In this document: positions 1-5,248 of the stretch, one piece after another | Position numbering within the stretch: the first letter of the stretch is position 1 | Layout of the letters: the number at the start of each line of letters is the position of its first letter | Assembly: GCA_030592605.1 (NCBI GenBank) | Contig: JAUVIT010000167.1 | Coordinates: 1-5,248, forward strand | Direction: 5' to 3' | Length of the DNA: 5,248 nucleotides | Source: Bacteroidota bacterium | GTDB taxonomy: Bacteria > Bacteroidota > Bacteroidia > Bacteroidales > GCA-2748055 | The notes under the pieces: generated by a model | Seen by the model: the letters and a program-made list of their open reading frames with translations, nothing else | What the model was told of the DNA's origin: nothing | Databases searched by the model: none | Translations under genes and position numbers: made by a program

Positions 1-910
1 CCTCAACCCAATCAGTTACAAAGACCTGGTTGCTGTAGAGCTGTATCTTATTCTTCTGAATCTCAATTTTGTTCTTGATACCCGGGAAATAGAGAATCCC
101 TGTCAGGGTAAAGGGATAGTCCACATTCAGATGAATATTAAAGAGTGGCTCATCACCAACGGGATAGAGATTGCGGTAGAACTCGTTGTAATCCTCCTCC
201 TTGACTTCTGAAGGCGGAAGGGTCCAGAGCGGTTTGGTCTCATTGATTATCTGGTCTTTGTCCAGCTCCACTTCTTTTCCATCCTTCCACTCCTTCTCTT
301 TTCCAAAAGCAATCTCAACCGGCAGGAACTTGCAGTATTTGTTAAGCAGTTCGTTGATCTTGTTCTCCTCCAGAAACTCCTCACTGTCGGAATCGATATG
401 TAATGTAATGGAGGTACCCCGCACCTTCTTGTCTGTCTGCCCAAGACTATACTCCGGACTGCCATCACAACTCCATGAAACACCCTTGGCTCCATCCTGC
501 CAGGACAGCGTATCAATCTCCACCTTATCTGATACCATAAATGAGGAGTAGAATCCCAGGCCAAAATGTCCGATAATGGCGTTGCTTTCATTCTTATACT
601 TCTCCATAAAATCTTCGGCGCTGGAAAAAGCTATCTGGTTGATATACTTCTTTACCTCCTCTGTGGTCATCCCGATCCCTGCATCCGAAACACTTATGGT
701 CTTCTTCTTCTTGTTTACATCGACCCTGATTGTAAGGTCGCCCATTTCTCCCTTATAATCACCCACCGAAGCCAGTGTTTTTAGCTTTTGTGTGGCATCA
801 ACTGCATTGGATATCAGTTCGCGCAGGAATATCTCATGATCCGAATAGAGGAATTTTTTGATGATGGGAAAAATATTTTCCGTAGTAACATTAATCTTAC
901 CTTTTGCCAT
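1..910 (-). CDS. htpG: Molecular chaperone HtpG (Hsp90 family), N-terminal part, cut by the window edge
   Basis: This is the first 303 codons of bacterial Hsp90, a cytoplasmic ATP-dependent homodimeric chaperone that remodels and protects client proteins. The reading frame is open from the ATG at 910 to the left edge, so the rest of the middle domain and the C-terminal dimerisation domain lie outside. The GHKL ATPase domain is intact: the helix FLRELISNAVDAT (residues 28-40) carries the catalytic Glu31 and the ATP/Mg-binding Asn35 and Asp38, DAGIG is at 76-80, and the lid/glycine motif GHFGLGFYSSF starts at 114. The middle domain begins near residue 220 with ETKPLW and reaches SDEPLF-like and YPFTLTGILYFP segments. 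The start MAKGKINVTTENIFPIIKKF closely resembles Bacteroides HtpG as I remember it. The gene lies 77 bases downstream of the secreted-protein gene with no strong terminator between, so read-through from the upstream cluster is possible. I found no CIRCE element and no good promoter box upstream. Confidence 0.97.
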   Translation of the reverse strand, partial: MAKGKINVTTENIFPIIKKFLYSDHEIFLRELISNAVDATQKLKTLASVGDYKGEMGDLTIRVDVNKKKKTISVSDAGIGMTTEEVKKYINQIAFSSAEDFMEKYKNESNAIIGHFGLGFYSSFMVSDKVEIDTLSWQDGAKGVSWSCDGSPEYSLGQTDKKVRGTSITLHIDSDSEEFLEENKINELLNKYCKFLPVEIAFGKEKEWKDGKEVELDKDQIINETKPLWTLPPSEVKEEDYNEFYRNLYPVGDEPLFNIHLNVDYPFTLTGILYFPGIKNKIEIQKNKIQLYSNQVFVTDWVE

Positions 911-987
911 TATATATATTTTTAGATTTTACTGTTTGATCACGGATGTGTCAAATGATATGCCAAGGACAATAAACTGACGGAATG

Positions 988-1815
988 TCAGTCCAGATTT
1001 CTGACATCGATGTCTTCACGGTAGTTCCACCATCCTCCCGAAAATTCTAAGCCGTCATATGATCCATCTGGACCATAGAATTCATAGTTATTTTCATAAA
1101 TGGGATGAAAGGGAACCAGATGGTCGAAGGTAATCATATCTGCCCCTTGATTGTATCTGACCGAAATGGCCACCTGGTCGGAATATTCCAGGACTAAGCG
1201 ATCCACCTTATCGCGGCCATTAAAAAAGAGCGATCTCACAAATTGGGGGGCATTTCGCTGAATGGCCATCACCTCAACACATTTGATGGTGGAACGCCCA
1301 TTGTTAAAATCCATACCCAGCAGGGTATAATAGGTCTTACGTTTATACTGGTTTGTCAAGACCTGGTAATAGAGTTTTCCGTACCAATCCTCTGTGCTTT
1401 GATCAAGCTTCATGATGCCCCTCTGGGGCTTGCCGTTATCCTTCAACTCATACAGCTTGCTTTTACCTTTCTTCATGCCCACCTGGATAAATCCGAAATA
1501 ACGGAAGTTATCGTAGTCATCCTCTATATGCCAGGTGAATATTCGTAATCTCTGATCCGCAGAAGTGATAATCCCGATTTTGTCAAGACGGCTCCATGGA
1601 AAGTCCATGGCTCCCTGCATGGAGAGCGACTCAGTAAATTCACGCCGAATTGTGTCCAGGTATAGTTCCTTATCTGACAGGCTGTCGGAATAGAGCTGAT
1701 TAAACAGCACCTGAAGTCTGGTTTCCGCTTTTACTAATTCCAGATAATCCGGTGCCTGGGCCGAAAGTGAAAGGGGAATAAGAAAAGAGATAAAAATGAA
1801 AGCAAATCTGGCCAT
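988..1815 (-). CDS. Secreted or periplasmic protein of unknown function, 275 aa
   Basis: I cannot assign a function. With the ATG at 1815 the protein starts MARFAFIFISFLIPLSLSAQ, a typical signal peptide: Arg3, a hydrophobic stretch at residues 4-17 and a probable cleavage near residues 19-21. No lipobox cysteine is seen, so it is probably exported to the periplasm or cell surface rather than lipidated. There are no other membrane segments. The mature part is rich in aromatic and charged residues and mostly beta-like, and ends with EFYGPDGSYDGLEFSGGWW followed by an acidic tail. I recall similar C-termini (FYGPD..YDG...DVDVRN) in uncharacterised Bacteroidota proteins, so this looks like a conserved family, but that is memory only. 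A longer reading from a TTG at 1842 (284 aa) would overlap the aminotransferase stop by four bases. I prefer the ATG because the signal peptide then begins properly. It lies 23 bases after the aminotransferase and is probably cotranscribed with it. Confidence 0.85.
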   Translation of the reverse strand: MARFAFIFISFLIPLSLSAQAPDYLELVKAETRLQVLFNQLYSDSLSDKELYLDTIRREFTESLSMQGAMDFPWSRLDKIGIITSADQRLRIFTWHIEDDYDNFRYFGFIQVGMKKGKSKLYELKDNGKPQRGIMKLDQSTEDWYGKLYYQVLTNQYKRKTYYTLLGMDFNNGRSTIKCVEVMAIQRNAPQFVRSLFFNGRDKVDRLVLEYSDQVAISVRYNQGADMITFDHLVPFHPIYENNYEFYGPDGSYDGLEFSGGWWNYREDIDVRNLD

Positions 1816-1838
1816 ATCATTAAATGAACGAAGAATAT

Positions 1839-3038
1839 TCAATTATCGTGTTTGGGCATTCCATCCAGGGTAGCAATCACCCGGTTGATGGTCTCCTCCA
1901 CTTCCTTTTCTGAAATAATCAGTGGAGGAGCAATCCGGAAAGAATTATTCGAAAAGAGAAACTGATCAATCACCAGTCCATTTTCGAATGCCCTTGCAAT
2001 GAACCGGCTTACATCCACCCCCTTTTCCAGTTCCACGGCAAGGAACAAACCCTTCCCACGCACGCCTCGTATGAAGGGATGTTTCAATCCCCTGCGGTAA
2101 CGCTGCTCAATTTCAACTGTCTTCAACATTAATCCCTCTTCCTCGACAACCTTCTGTGCAGCAAGGCCTGCAGCACAACTTACAGGATGCCCCCCAAAGG
2201 TAGTAATATGTCCCAGTGGCGGGTCAAAAGTCAACTGCCTCATCAGCTCCCTGGATGAAACAAAAGCTCCCAGGGGCATTCCCCCTCCAAAGCTTTTGGC
2301 CAGACAAAGAATATCAGGGATCACATCATAATGTTCAAAAGCCATCAGCTTTCCGGTCCGACCCATTCCGGTCTGAATCTCATCAAAGATTAACAAAGCT
2401 CCCACCTCGTCGCACTTAAGCCGCAACTGGGCCAGGTAATCCCTTGCCGGTTCAATGATTCCGGCCTCGGCCTGAATGGGTTCCACAATAACTGCCGCAA
2501 GACCCTTATGGATCAAGCTGAGGTCCTCCTCGCAATTGAAGCAAATATGTTTGATTCCTGGTAAAAGGGGCAGGTATCCTGAACGAGCTTTAGCATCACC
2601 AAGAATACTCAAGGCTCCATGGGTTCCCCCATGGTAGGCCTTCTCAAAGGCGAAAAAGTCTCCTCTTCCAGTGGAACGCTTCGCGAGCTTCATGGCCCCG
2701 TCAATGGCTTCACTACCCGAGTTCACAAAATAAACATTGTCCAGGCTTCCGGGCAAGCGTTCTGTAAGCCACTCCGCATATGCAACCTGGGGCGATTGTA
2801 CAAACTCCCCGTATACCATGGTATGCATATAACGGTCTGCCTGATCTTTTACTGCTTCAACTACTTTCGGATGACCATGACCCAGGGCTGAAACGGATAC
2901 TCCTGAAACCAGGTCAATGTAAACCTTCCCGGCTTTATCATAAAAGAAAATCCCTTCGGCTCGTTCGATCTCGAACTGAAGGGAAGATTCAGATGTCTGC
3001 GCCACATGCCGCAAAAACAACTGCCGGTTGGAAATCAT
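1839..3038 (-). CDS. Class III pyridoxal-phosphate aminotransferase (acetylornithine/ornithine transaminase-like), substrate unknown
   Basis: This is a complete 399-residue fold-type I, class III aminotransferase, a cytoplasmic enzyme that moves an amino group from an amine or omega-amino acid to a keto acid through PLP. The visible active-site residues are the phosphate-binding GSE at 108-110, the ring-stacking Tyr135-His136, the conserved Glu191 in VEPIQAEAG, Asp219 in LLIFDE (pyridine nitrogen), Gln222, Schiff-base Lys248 in LAKSFGGG, and the TTFGGHP loop at 279-285, which contacts the partner subunit's PLP. Arg368 in FRIAPP matches the carboxylate-binding arginine of the ArgD/ornithine transaminase branch. 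The motif usually read as QGEAG is QAEAG here. From memory, similar Bacteroidota proteins are annotated only as 'aspartate aminotransferase family', so I give no gene symbol. Absence of other arginine genes argues weakly against an ArgD role. The ATG follows the response-regulator stop by three bases, indicating one operon. The stop overlaps the alternative TTG start of the next gene. Confidence 0.93.
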   Translation of the reverse strand: MISNRQLFLRHVAQTSESSLQFEIERAEGIFFYDKAGKVYIDLVSGVSVSALGHGHPKVVEAVKDQADRYMHTMVYGEFVQSPQVAYAEWLTERLPGSLDNVYFVNSGSEAIDGAMKLAKRSTGRGDFFAFEKAYHGGTHGALSILGDAKARSGYLPLLPGIKHICFNCEEDLSLIHKGLAAVIVEPIQAEAGIIEPARDYLAQLRLKCDEVGALLIFDEIQTGMGRTGKLMAFEHYDVIPDILCLAKSFGGGMPLGAFVSSRELMRQLTFDPPLGHITTFGGHPVSCAAGLAAQKVVEEEGLMLKTVEIEQRYRRGLKHPFIRGVRGKGLFLAVELEKGVDVSRFIARAFENGLVIDQFLFSNNSFRIAPPLIISEKEVEETINRVIATLDGMPKHDN

Positions 3039-3041
3039 GGA

Positions 3042-3749
3042 TTACTTAATGATCAGGTTGATATCCCGCATCAGTTTCTCTTTGTAAGATTTTCCGATGG
3101 GAATGGATTTAGTACCATCTTCCACTTTTATAATTACAGAGTTATCTTCTATTACATTGATACAAGAGGTATTTACAATGTAAGAGCGGTGTACACGGGT
3201 AAATTTATTGGCCGGCAACTTTTGCTCTATGGCCTTCATGGTGAAATGAATGGTGTATTTATCTGAGAAAGTGTTGAATATCACATAATTTTCAAGAGCC
3301 TCTACCCAGAGAATTTCATCATACTTTAACTTAACAAGGGTGGCATTCTTCTTGATAAAGATCTCATCTTTGCCAAGCTGCTCGGCGGTCATCTGCTCGA
3401 ACCTTTTGAATGCTTTGGTCACCGCCCTGAAAAAACGGCCATAATCCACAGGTTTCAACAGATAATCTGTTACATCATATTCATAGGAGTCAACAGCATA
3501 CTTTCCTTTGGAGGATACAATAATGACCTGTGGAGGATTTTTTAATGTGTGGAGGAGTTCGATACCTGTCATTTCCGGCATCTCGATATCCAGAAAAATC
3601 AGGTGAATATCATCATGCTTCTGAAGAAGGTTTATCCCTTCAACAGGATCCCCGCTGGAAGATATCAAATCCAAACCATCGGTTTTTTGAATAAATTCTT
3701 CAATAATCCGCCTGGACAGGGTATCATCATCAATAATCATGCAATTCAT
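3042..3749 (-). CDS. LytTR-family two-component response regulator (REC-LytTR), 235 aa
   Basis: This is a DNA-binding response regulator of the LytR/AlgR type, expected to be phosphorylated by a membrane histidine kinase of the LytS/YehU class and then to bind promoter DNA. The receiver domain occupies residues 1-118, with the acidic triad DDD at 7-9, phosphoacceptor Asp54 in FLDIEMP, switch Ser79, Tyr96 and conserved Lys99 in LLKP. A linker (about 115-127) leads to a LytTR domain at 129-232 with the hallmark VHRSYIVN at 186-193 and a C-terminal SIPIGKSYKEKL segment. Length is typical of the family. I chose the ATG at 3749; a GTG directly before it (3752) would add one residue. No kinase gene is in the window, so its partner must lie elsewhere. 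Two TAnnTTTG boxes lie in the 98-base gap upstream. The aminotransferase follows after three bases, so the regulator may be coupled to that enzyme, though its targets cannot be read from this sequence. Confidence 0.95.
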   Translation of the reverse strand: MNCMIIDDDTLSRRIIEEFIQKTDGLDLISSSGDPVEGINLLQKHDDIHLIFLDIEMPEMTGIELLHTLKNPPQVIIVSSKGKYAVDSYEYDVTDYLLKPVDYGRFFRAVTKAFKRFEQMTAEQLGKDEIFIKKNATLVKLKYDEILWVEALENYVIFNTFSDKYTIHFTMKAIEQKLPANKFTRVHRSYIVNTSCINVIEDNSVIIKVEDGTKSIPIGKSYKEKLMRDINLIIK

Positions 3750-3847
3750 CACAAAAGCGTTTTGTCAAACAAAGATATTGGCTTATCTATAGAAAGCCAC
3801 TGTTTATCAAAGATAACTAAACTATGGAAATCAAAGGCAAGGGGAGA
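3750..3847 (-). promoter_or_regulatory. Candidate tandem promoters for the response-regulator cluster
   Basis: This 98-base gap between trmH and the regulator contains two exact matches to the Bacteroidota -7 box on the minus strand, both TATCTTTG, at 3770-3777 and 3808-3815. The proximal one would start RNA about 14 bases before the ATG at 3749, the distal one about 50 bases before it. The -33 elements are poor: the distal box has a TTTG at 3832-3835 with a 16-base spacer, shorter than the usual 19-21. The proximal box has only TGG at 19 bases. No intrinsic terminator is visible after trmH, so read-through from trmH is also possible. The motif match is direct; promoter activity is inferred. 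Confidence 0.5.
3779..3799. repeat. Inverted repeat, possible operator, between the two candidate promoters
   Basis: TGGCTT at 3779-3784 and AAGCCA at 3794-3799 form a perfect 6-base inverted repeat around a 9-base centre that itself contains the palindrome TCTATAGA (3786-3793). It sits directly upstream of the proximal -7 box, in the place where the spacer and -33 element would be, so a protein bound here could block or activate that promoter. There is no T-run after it, so it is not an intrinsic terminator. Binding by any protein is speculation. Confidence 0.35.
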
Positions 3848-4537
3848 CTAAAAATCGGAATGATAATCTTTAATAAACTTATTCTCAATCTGATCAGACA
3901 TTTTAATTGTGGAACGCAACCAGGTTAGCAAGAGTTCATTTTGCTCATCCTCACCTATCTTCCACTGCAGGGATGAAAGCTCTAAACGCTTCCGTAGTGT
4001 ATATAGTGTAATGGCTGCAGAAACAGAAATATTATAGCTCTCTGTAAAACCTGCCATGGGAATCTGAATATATTCATCGGCAAGTTCAAGGGCCCGGTCG
4101 GTTAATCCATTCAACTCTGTCCCGAACATCAGTGCAGCTTTTCCTTTCTGTAGATCGAAGTTCTCTGGTGTAGCCCCATCTTTGTGTGGAGTAGTGGCCA
4201 CAATTCGATATCCCTGTTTCTTTAATGACTTCATGGCCCTGTATACGTTGTTCTCCCCTTCATGATAGTAGTGTAGAGAGAGCCACTGATCAGCACCAAG
4301 GGCTACATCTCGATTAATGTCATATTCATTACGTTCTTCAACGATATGTACATCCTGGATTCCGGTACAATCACAGGTACGAAGCACTGCTGAGGCATTT
4401 TGAGACTGATAGATATCTTCCAGTAAGACCGTAATATATCTGGTACGTAAGGCCAGAACCTGTTTAAAAAGAGCCAGGCGGTTTTGGGTTACACATCCAG
4501 ACATGTGCGTGATCAGATCCAGTGTCAATTGATCCAT
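3848..4537 (-). CDS. trmH: TrmH-type SpoU tRNA (guanosine-2'-O-)methyltransferase
   Basis: This is a complete 229-residue SPOUT-fold RNA 2'-O-ribose methyltransferase, the same length as E. coli TrmH as I recall it. It uses S-adenosylmethionine and most probably methylates the ribose of G18 in the D-loop of tRNAs. The three SpoU motifs are all present: motif 1 in the segment LEDIYQSQNASAVLRTCD (39-56) with Asn47 and the catalytic Arg53, motif 2 ALMFGTELNGL (135-145) with Glu141 and Asn143, and motif 3 from IQIPMAGF to NISVSAAITLY (157-179), which forms the knotted cofactor site. The short N-terminal helix with NRLALFKQVLALR and the C-terminal extension (about 185-229) fit TrmH rather than the larger RlmB proteins, which carry an added N-terminal RNA-binding domain. 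The exact target nucleotide is inferred from family. The gene begins only 15 bases beyond the HU terminator's T-tract, and a -7 box overlaps that gap. A different SpoU specificity remains possible. Confidence 0.9.
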   Translation of the reverse strand: MDQLTLDLITHMSGCVTQNRLALFKQVLALRTRYITVLLEDIYQSQNASAVLRTCDCTGIQDVHIVEERNEYDINRDVALGADQWLSLHYYHEGENNVYRAMKSLKKQGYRIVATTPHKDGATPENFDLQKGKAALMFGTELNGLTDRALELADEYIQIPMAGFTESYNISVSAAITLYTLRKRLELSSLQWKIGEDEQNELLLTWLRSTIKMSDQIENKFIKDYHSDF

Positions 4538-4541
4538 ATTC

Positions 4542-4570
4542 CAAAATTAAGCAAAAAAAAAGGGAGCAAA
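4542..4570 (-). promoter_or_regulatory. Candidate trmH promoter overlapping the HU terminator
   Basis: On the minus strand TAATTTTG at 4542-4549 matches the Bacteroidota -7 box TAnnTTTG exactly. A TTTG at 4567-4570, inside the loop side of the HU terminator hairpin, could act as the -33 element with a 17-base spacer, a little short of the usual 19-21. Transcription would start at or within a few bases of the trmH ATG at 4537, implying a leaderless or nearly leaderless mRNA. In such AT-rich DNA the box could arise by chance. Confidence 0.45.
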
Positions 4571-4580
4571 ATTGCTCCCT
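4553..4580 (-). terminator. Intrinsic terminator of the HU gene
   Basis: Read on the minus strand, AGGGAGC and GCTCCCT (outer arms at 4574-4580 and 4561-4567) form a stem that can extend by one or two A-T pairs around a short loop, followed at once by nine T residues. This is a textbook Rho-independent terminator starting 21 bases after the HU stop codon. It points only leftward, because the plus-strand side lacks a T-run. Confidence 0.9.
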
Positions 4581-4601
4581 AATCATACAGTTCAAATTTT
4601 T

Positions 4602-4874
4602 TTACTTGACAGCGTCACTAAGCTCACTTCCAGCTTTGAACTTCACAACCTTCTTGGCACTAATTTTAATCTCTGCACCAGTCTGGGGGTTACGGCCTGT
4701 TCTGGCTCCTCTTTCAGAAACTGAAAATGATCCAAATCCAACAAGGGCAACACGTGTACCATTCTTCAATGCACTAGTAGTAGTGGTGATAAAAGCATCA
4801 AGAGCCCTTTTGGCATCTGCCTTAGTCAGATTAGACTCAGAAGCAATAGCATCTATTAATTCTGCTTTGTTCAT
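4602..4874 (-). CDS. HU-family nucleoid DNA-binding protein, 90 aa
   Basis: This is a histone-like protein of the HU/IHF family, a small basic dimer that bends and compacts DNA and assists replication, recombination and transcription. The N-terminal helical part [24 protein letters not shown] (1-25) forms the dimer body, and the family signature [21 protein letters not shown] spans 46-66. The DNA-intercalating Pro63 is present in the RNPQTG tip of the beta arm, flanked by arginines 55, 58 and 61. The 90-residue length and absence of extensions match ordinary HU (HU-beta/HupB-like) rather than the longer Bacteroidota-specific HU-like proteins. It appears to be a single-gene unit with its own promoter at 4935-4965, an AT-rich leader of roughly 55 bases, and a strong terminator at 4553-4580, consistent with the high expression expected of HU. 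Which HU paralogue it is cannot be told here, so no symbol is given. Confidence 0.96.
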   Translation of the reverse strand: MNKAELIDAIASESNLTKADAKRALDAFITTTTSALKNGTRVALVGFGSFSVSERGARTGRNPQTGAEIKISAKKVVKFKAGSELSDAVK

Positions 4875-4934
4875 AGTAAATAAAATTTAAGGGTTAGTAA
4901 AATGTTTTCTTAACTTTTCTAGCCAAATTCTATA

Positions 4935-4965
4935 CAAATATAATTTTTTCTCATACCCTGACAAG
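4935..4965 (-). promoter_or_regulatory. Strong Bacteroidota-type promoter for HU
   Basis: On the minus strand the -7 box TATATTTG (4935-4942) matches TAnnTTTG perfectly. The -33 element CTTG (4962-4965) fits three of four bases of TTTG, with TTG lying exactly 19 bases upstream of the -7 box, the normal spacing for the primary sigma factor of this phylum. The predicted RNA start is near 4929, giving a leader of about 55 AT-rich bases before the HU ATG. Confidence 0.8.
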
Positions 4966-4990
4966 TTACCACCGCAAAAAATCGCTGAAA

Positions 4991-5017
4991 TGTGGATAAA
5001 TACTGAGTTTTTCCACA
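4991..5017. promoter_or_regulatory. Inverted pair of DnaA-box-like sites
   Basis: TGTGGATAA at 4991-4999 is the reverse complement of TTATCCACA, a perfect consensus DnaA box. TTTTCCACA at 5009-5017 differs from that consensus by one base and faces the other way. The two are 9 bases apart and make a 27-base interrupted palindrome with nine of ten arm positions complementary. It lies 26 bases upstream of the HU -33 element, a position suited to regulation of HU. DnaA binding is inferred from sequence only; a different regulator could also use the palindrome. Confidence 0.5.
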
Positions 5018-5209
5018 AAACCGCCCCAAATACCACACCGTAATCGGGCAATTCTAATCTATTCTTTGTTTTTCGACCATTTCCTCTGAATAGTCCGTCA
5101 CCACTAACATCTCCCAATGTCAAGTAAATATTTAAACAGTTTTAACTATCCCTTCTTCAAAAAGAACCATAATCTTCCACTTATTCGTCTTCAGATTGCT
5201 TTTTTTTAC

Positions 5210-5217
5210 TAATTTCG
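5210..5217 (+). promoter_or_regulatory. Candidate -7 box of the tRNA-Ser promoter
   Basis: TAATTTCG matches TAnnTTTG at all fixed positions but one and would start RNA about five bases later, right at the mature tRNA 5' end. The expected -33 element at 19-21 bases is not seen. The nearest TTG (5196-5198) is too close, so this call rests on position and one box only. Confidence 0.35.
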
Positions 5218-5222
5218 CGCCC

Positions 5223-5248
5223 GGAGGAATGGCAGAGTGGTCGAATGC
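5223..5248 (+). tRNA. tRNA-Ser, 5' part only, cut by the window edge
   Basis: The last 26 bases match the start of a bacterial serine tRNA: a 7-base acceptor strand GGAGGAA (5223-5229), T8, G9, and a three-pair D-stem GCA (5232-5234) with TGC (5246-5248), which is typical of type II tRNAs. The loop carries the invariant AG and G18-G19 (5239-5240). The form GGCAGAGTGGTCGAATGC is characteristic of tRNA-Ser rather than tRNA-Leu. The anticodon lies outside, so the isoacceptor is unknown. G18 would be the expected target of the TrmH enzyme encoded nearby. Confidence 0.85.

Larger units (their letters stand above)
4875..5222. other. Non-coding region between divergent HU and tRNA-Ser genes
   Basis: This 348-base AT-rich stretch holds the HU leader and promoter, an inverted pair of DnaA-box-like sites (4991-5017) and a candidate tRNA promoter near 5210. 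A 78-codon minus-strand open frame (4887-5123) spans it but has no recognisable protein features, overlaps the HU promoter and is not called. I see no further structure between about 5020 and 5200. Confidence 0.7.

Noticed and set aside
201..551. 116-codon plus-strand open frame
   Set aside because: It is antisense to the well-supported HtpG reading frame and shows a serine-rich, low-complexity product typical of a shadow frame.
701..712. CTT microsatellite (four repeats) within htpG as a possible phase-variable tract
   Set aside because: Trinucleotide changes keep the frame, and the repeat simply encodes four lysines in a charged surface loop.
911..987. Promoter for htpG in the 77-base gap
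   Set aside because: ATTTGACA-like and TATCATTTG sequences occur, but none fits TAnnTTTG with a properly spaced -33 element. A promoter may exist here but cannot be pointed to.
977..991. CTGAC-GGAAT-GTCAG hairpin at the end of the secreted-protein gene, possible terminator
   Set aside because: The stem is only five pairs and no T-run follows on the minus strand, so it is too weak to call.
1003..1014. Perfect 12-base palindrome GACATCGATGTC
   Set aside because: It lies inside the coding end of the secreted-protein gene, where the codons explain it (Asp-Ile-Asp-Val), and there is no sign of a regulatory role.
4887..5123. 78-codon minus-strand open frame upstream of HU
   Set aside because: It overlaps the HU promoter and the palindromic sites, has no recognisable domain and an atypical composition, and looks like a chance open frame in non-coding DNA.
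4875..5222. Replication origin (oriC) in the HU-tRNA-Ser gap
   Set aside because: Only two DnaA-box-like sites are seen, with no box cluster and no dnaA or other typical origin neighbour in the window.

Overview
The window looks like an ordinary chromosomal segment of a Bacteroidota bacterium, most likely in or near the Bacteroidales. Three things point there. The HtpG N-terminus and the class III aminotransferase resemble, from memory, Bacteroidota family members. Intergenic regions carry copies of the Bacteroidota -7 promoter box TAnnTTTG. Convincing Shine-Dalgarno sequences are absent. I see no mobile element, CRISPR array or phage gene.

Layout: all six protein genes read on the minus strand, so transcription runs from high to low coordinates. 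At the right edge, 5223-5248 is the first 26 bases of a plus-strand serine tRNA. A 348-base non-coding region (4875-5222) separates it from the divergent HU-family gene. That region holds a strong HU promoter, a weaker tRNA promoter candidate and an inverted pair of DnaA-box-like sequences. HU (4602-4874) ends in a clear intrinsic terminator. Only 15 bases later starts a TrmH-type tRNA 2'-O-ribose methyltransferase gene (3848-4537), probably with its own promoter embedded next to the terminator. After a 98-base gap with two candidate -7 boxes comes a tightly packed trio: a LytTR response regulator (3042-3749), a class III PLP aminotransferase (1839-3038) and a secreted protein of unknown function (988-1815). 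The chaperone gene htpG follows 77 bases downstream and runs off the left edge after 303 codons.

How the genes relate: HU, TrmH, HtpG and the tRNA are housekeeping functions (nucleoid, tRNA modification, protein folding, translation). The regulator-aminotransferase-secreted protein trio is the only part where a shared but unknown task is suggested, and only by spacing. No histidine kinase partner is visible. The most interesting points are small-scale: the DnaA-box-like palindrome upstream of HU, the overlapping terminator/promoter that may give a leaderless trmH mRNA, and the inverted repeat between the two candidate regulator promoters. I found no convincing evidence of a previously undescribed multi-gene system.
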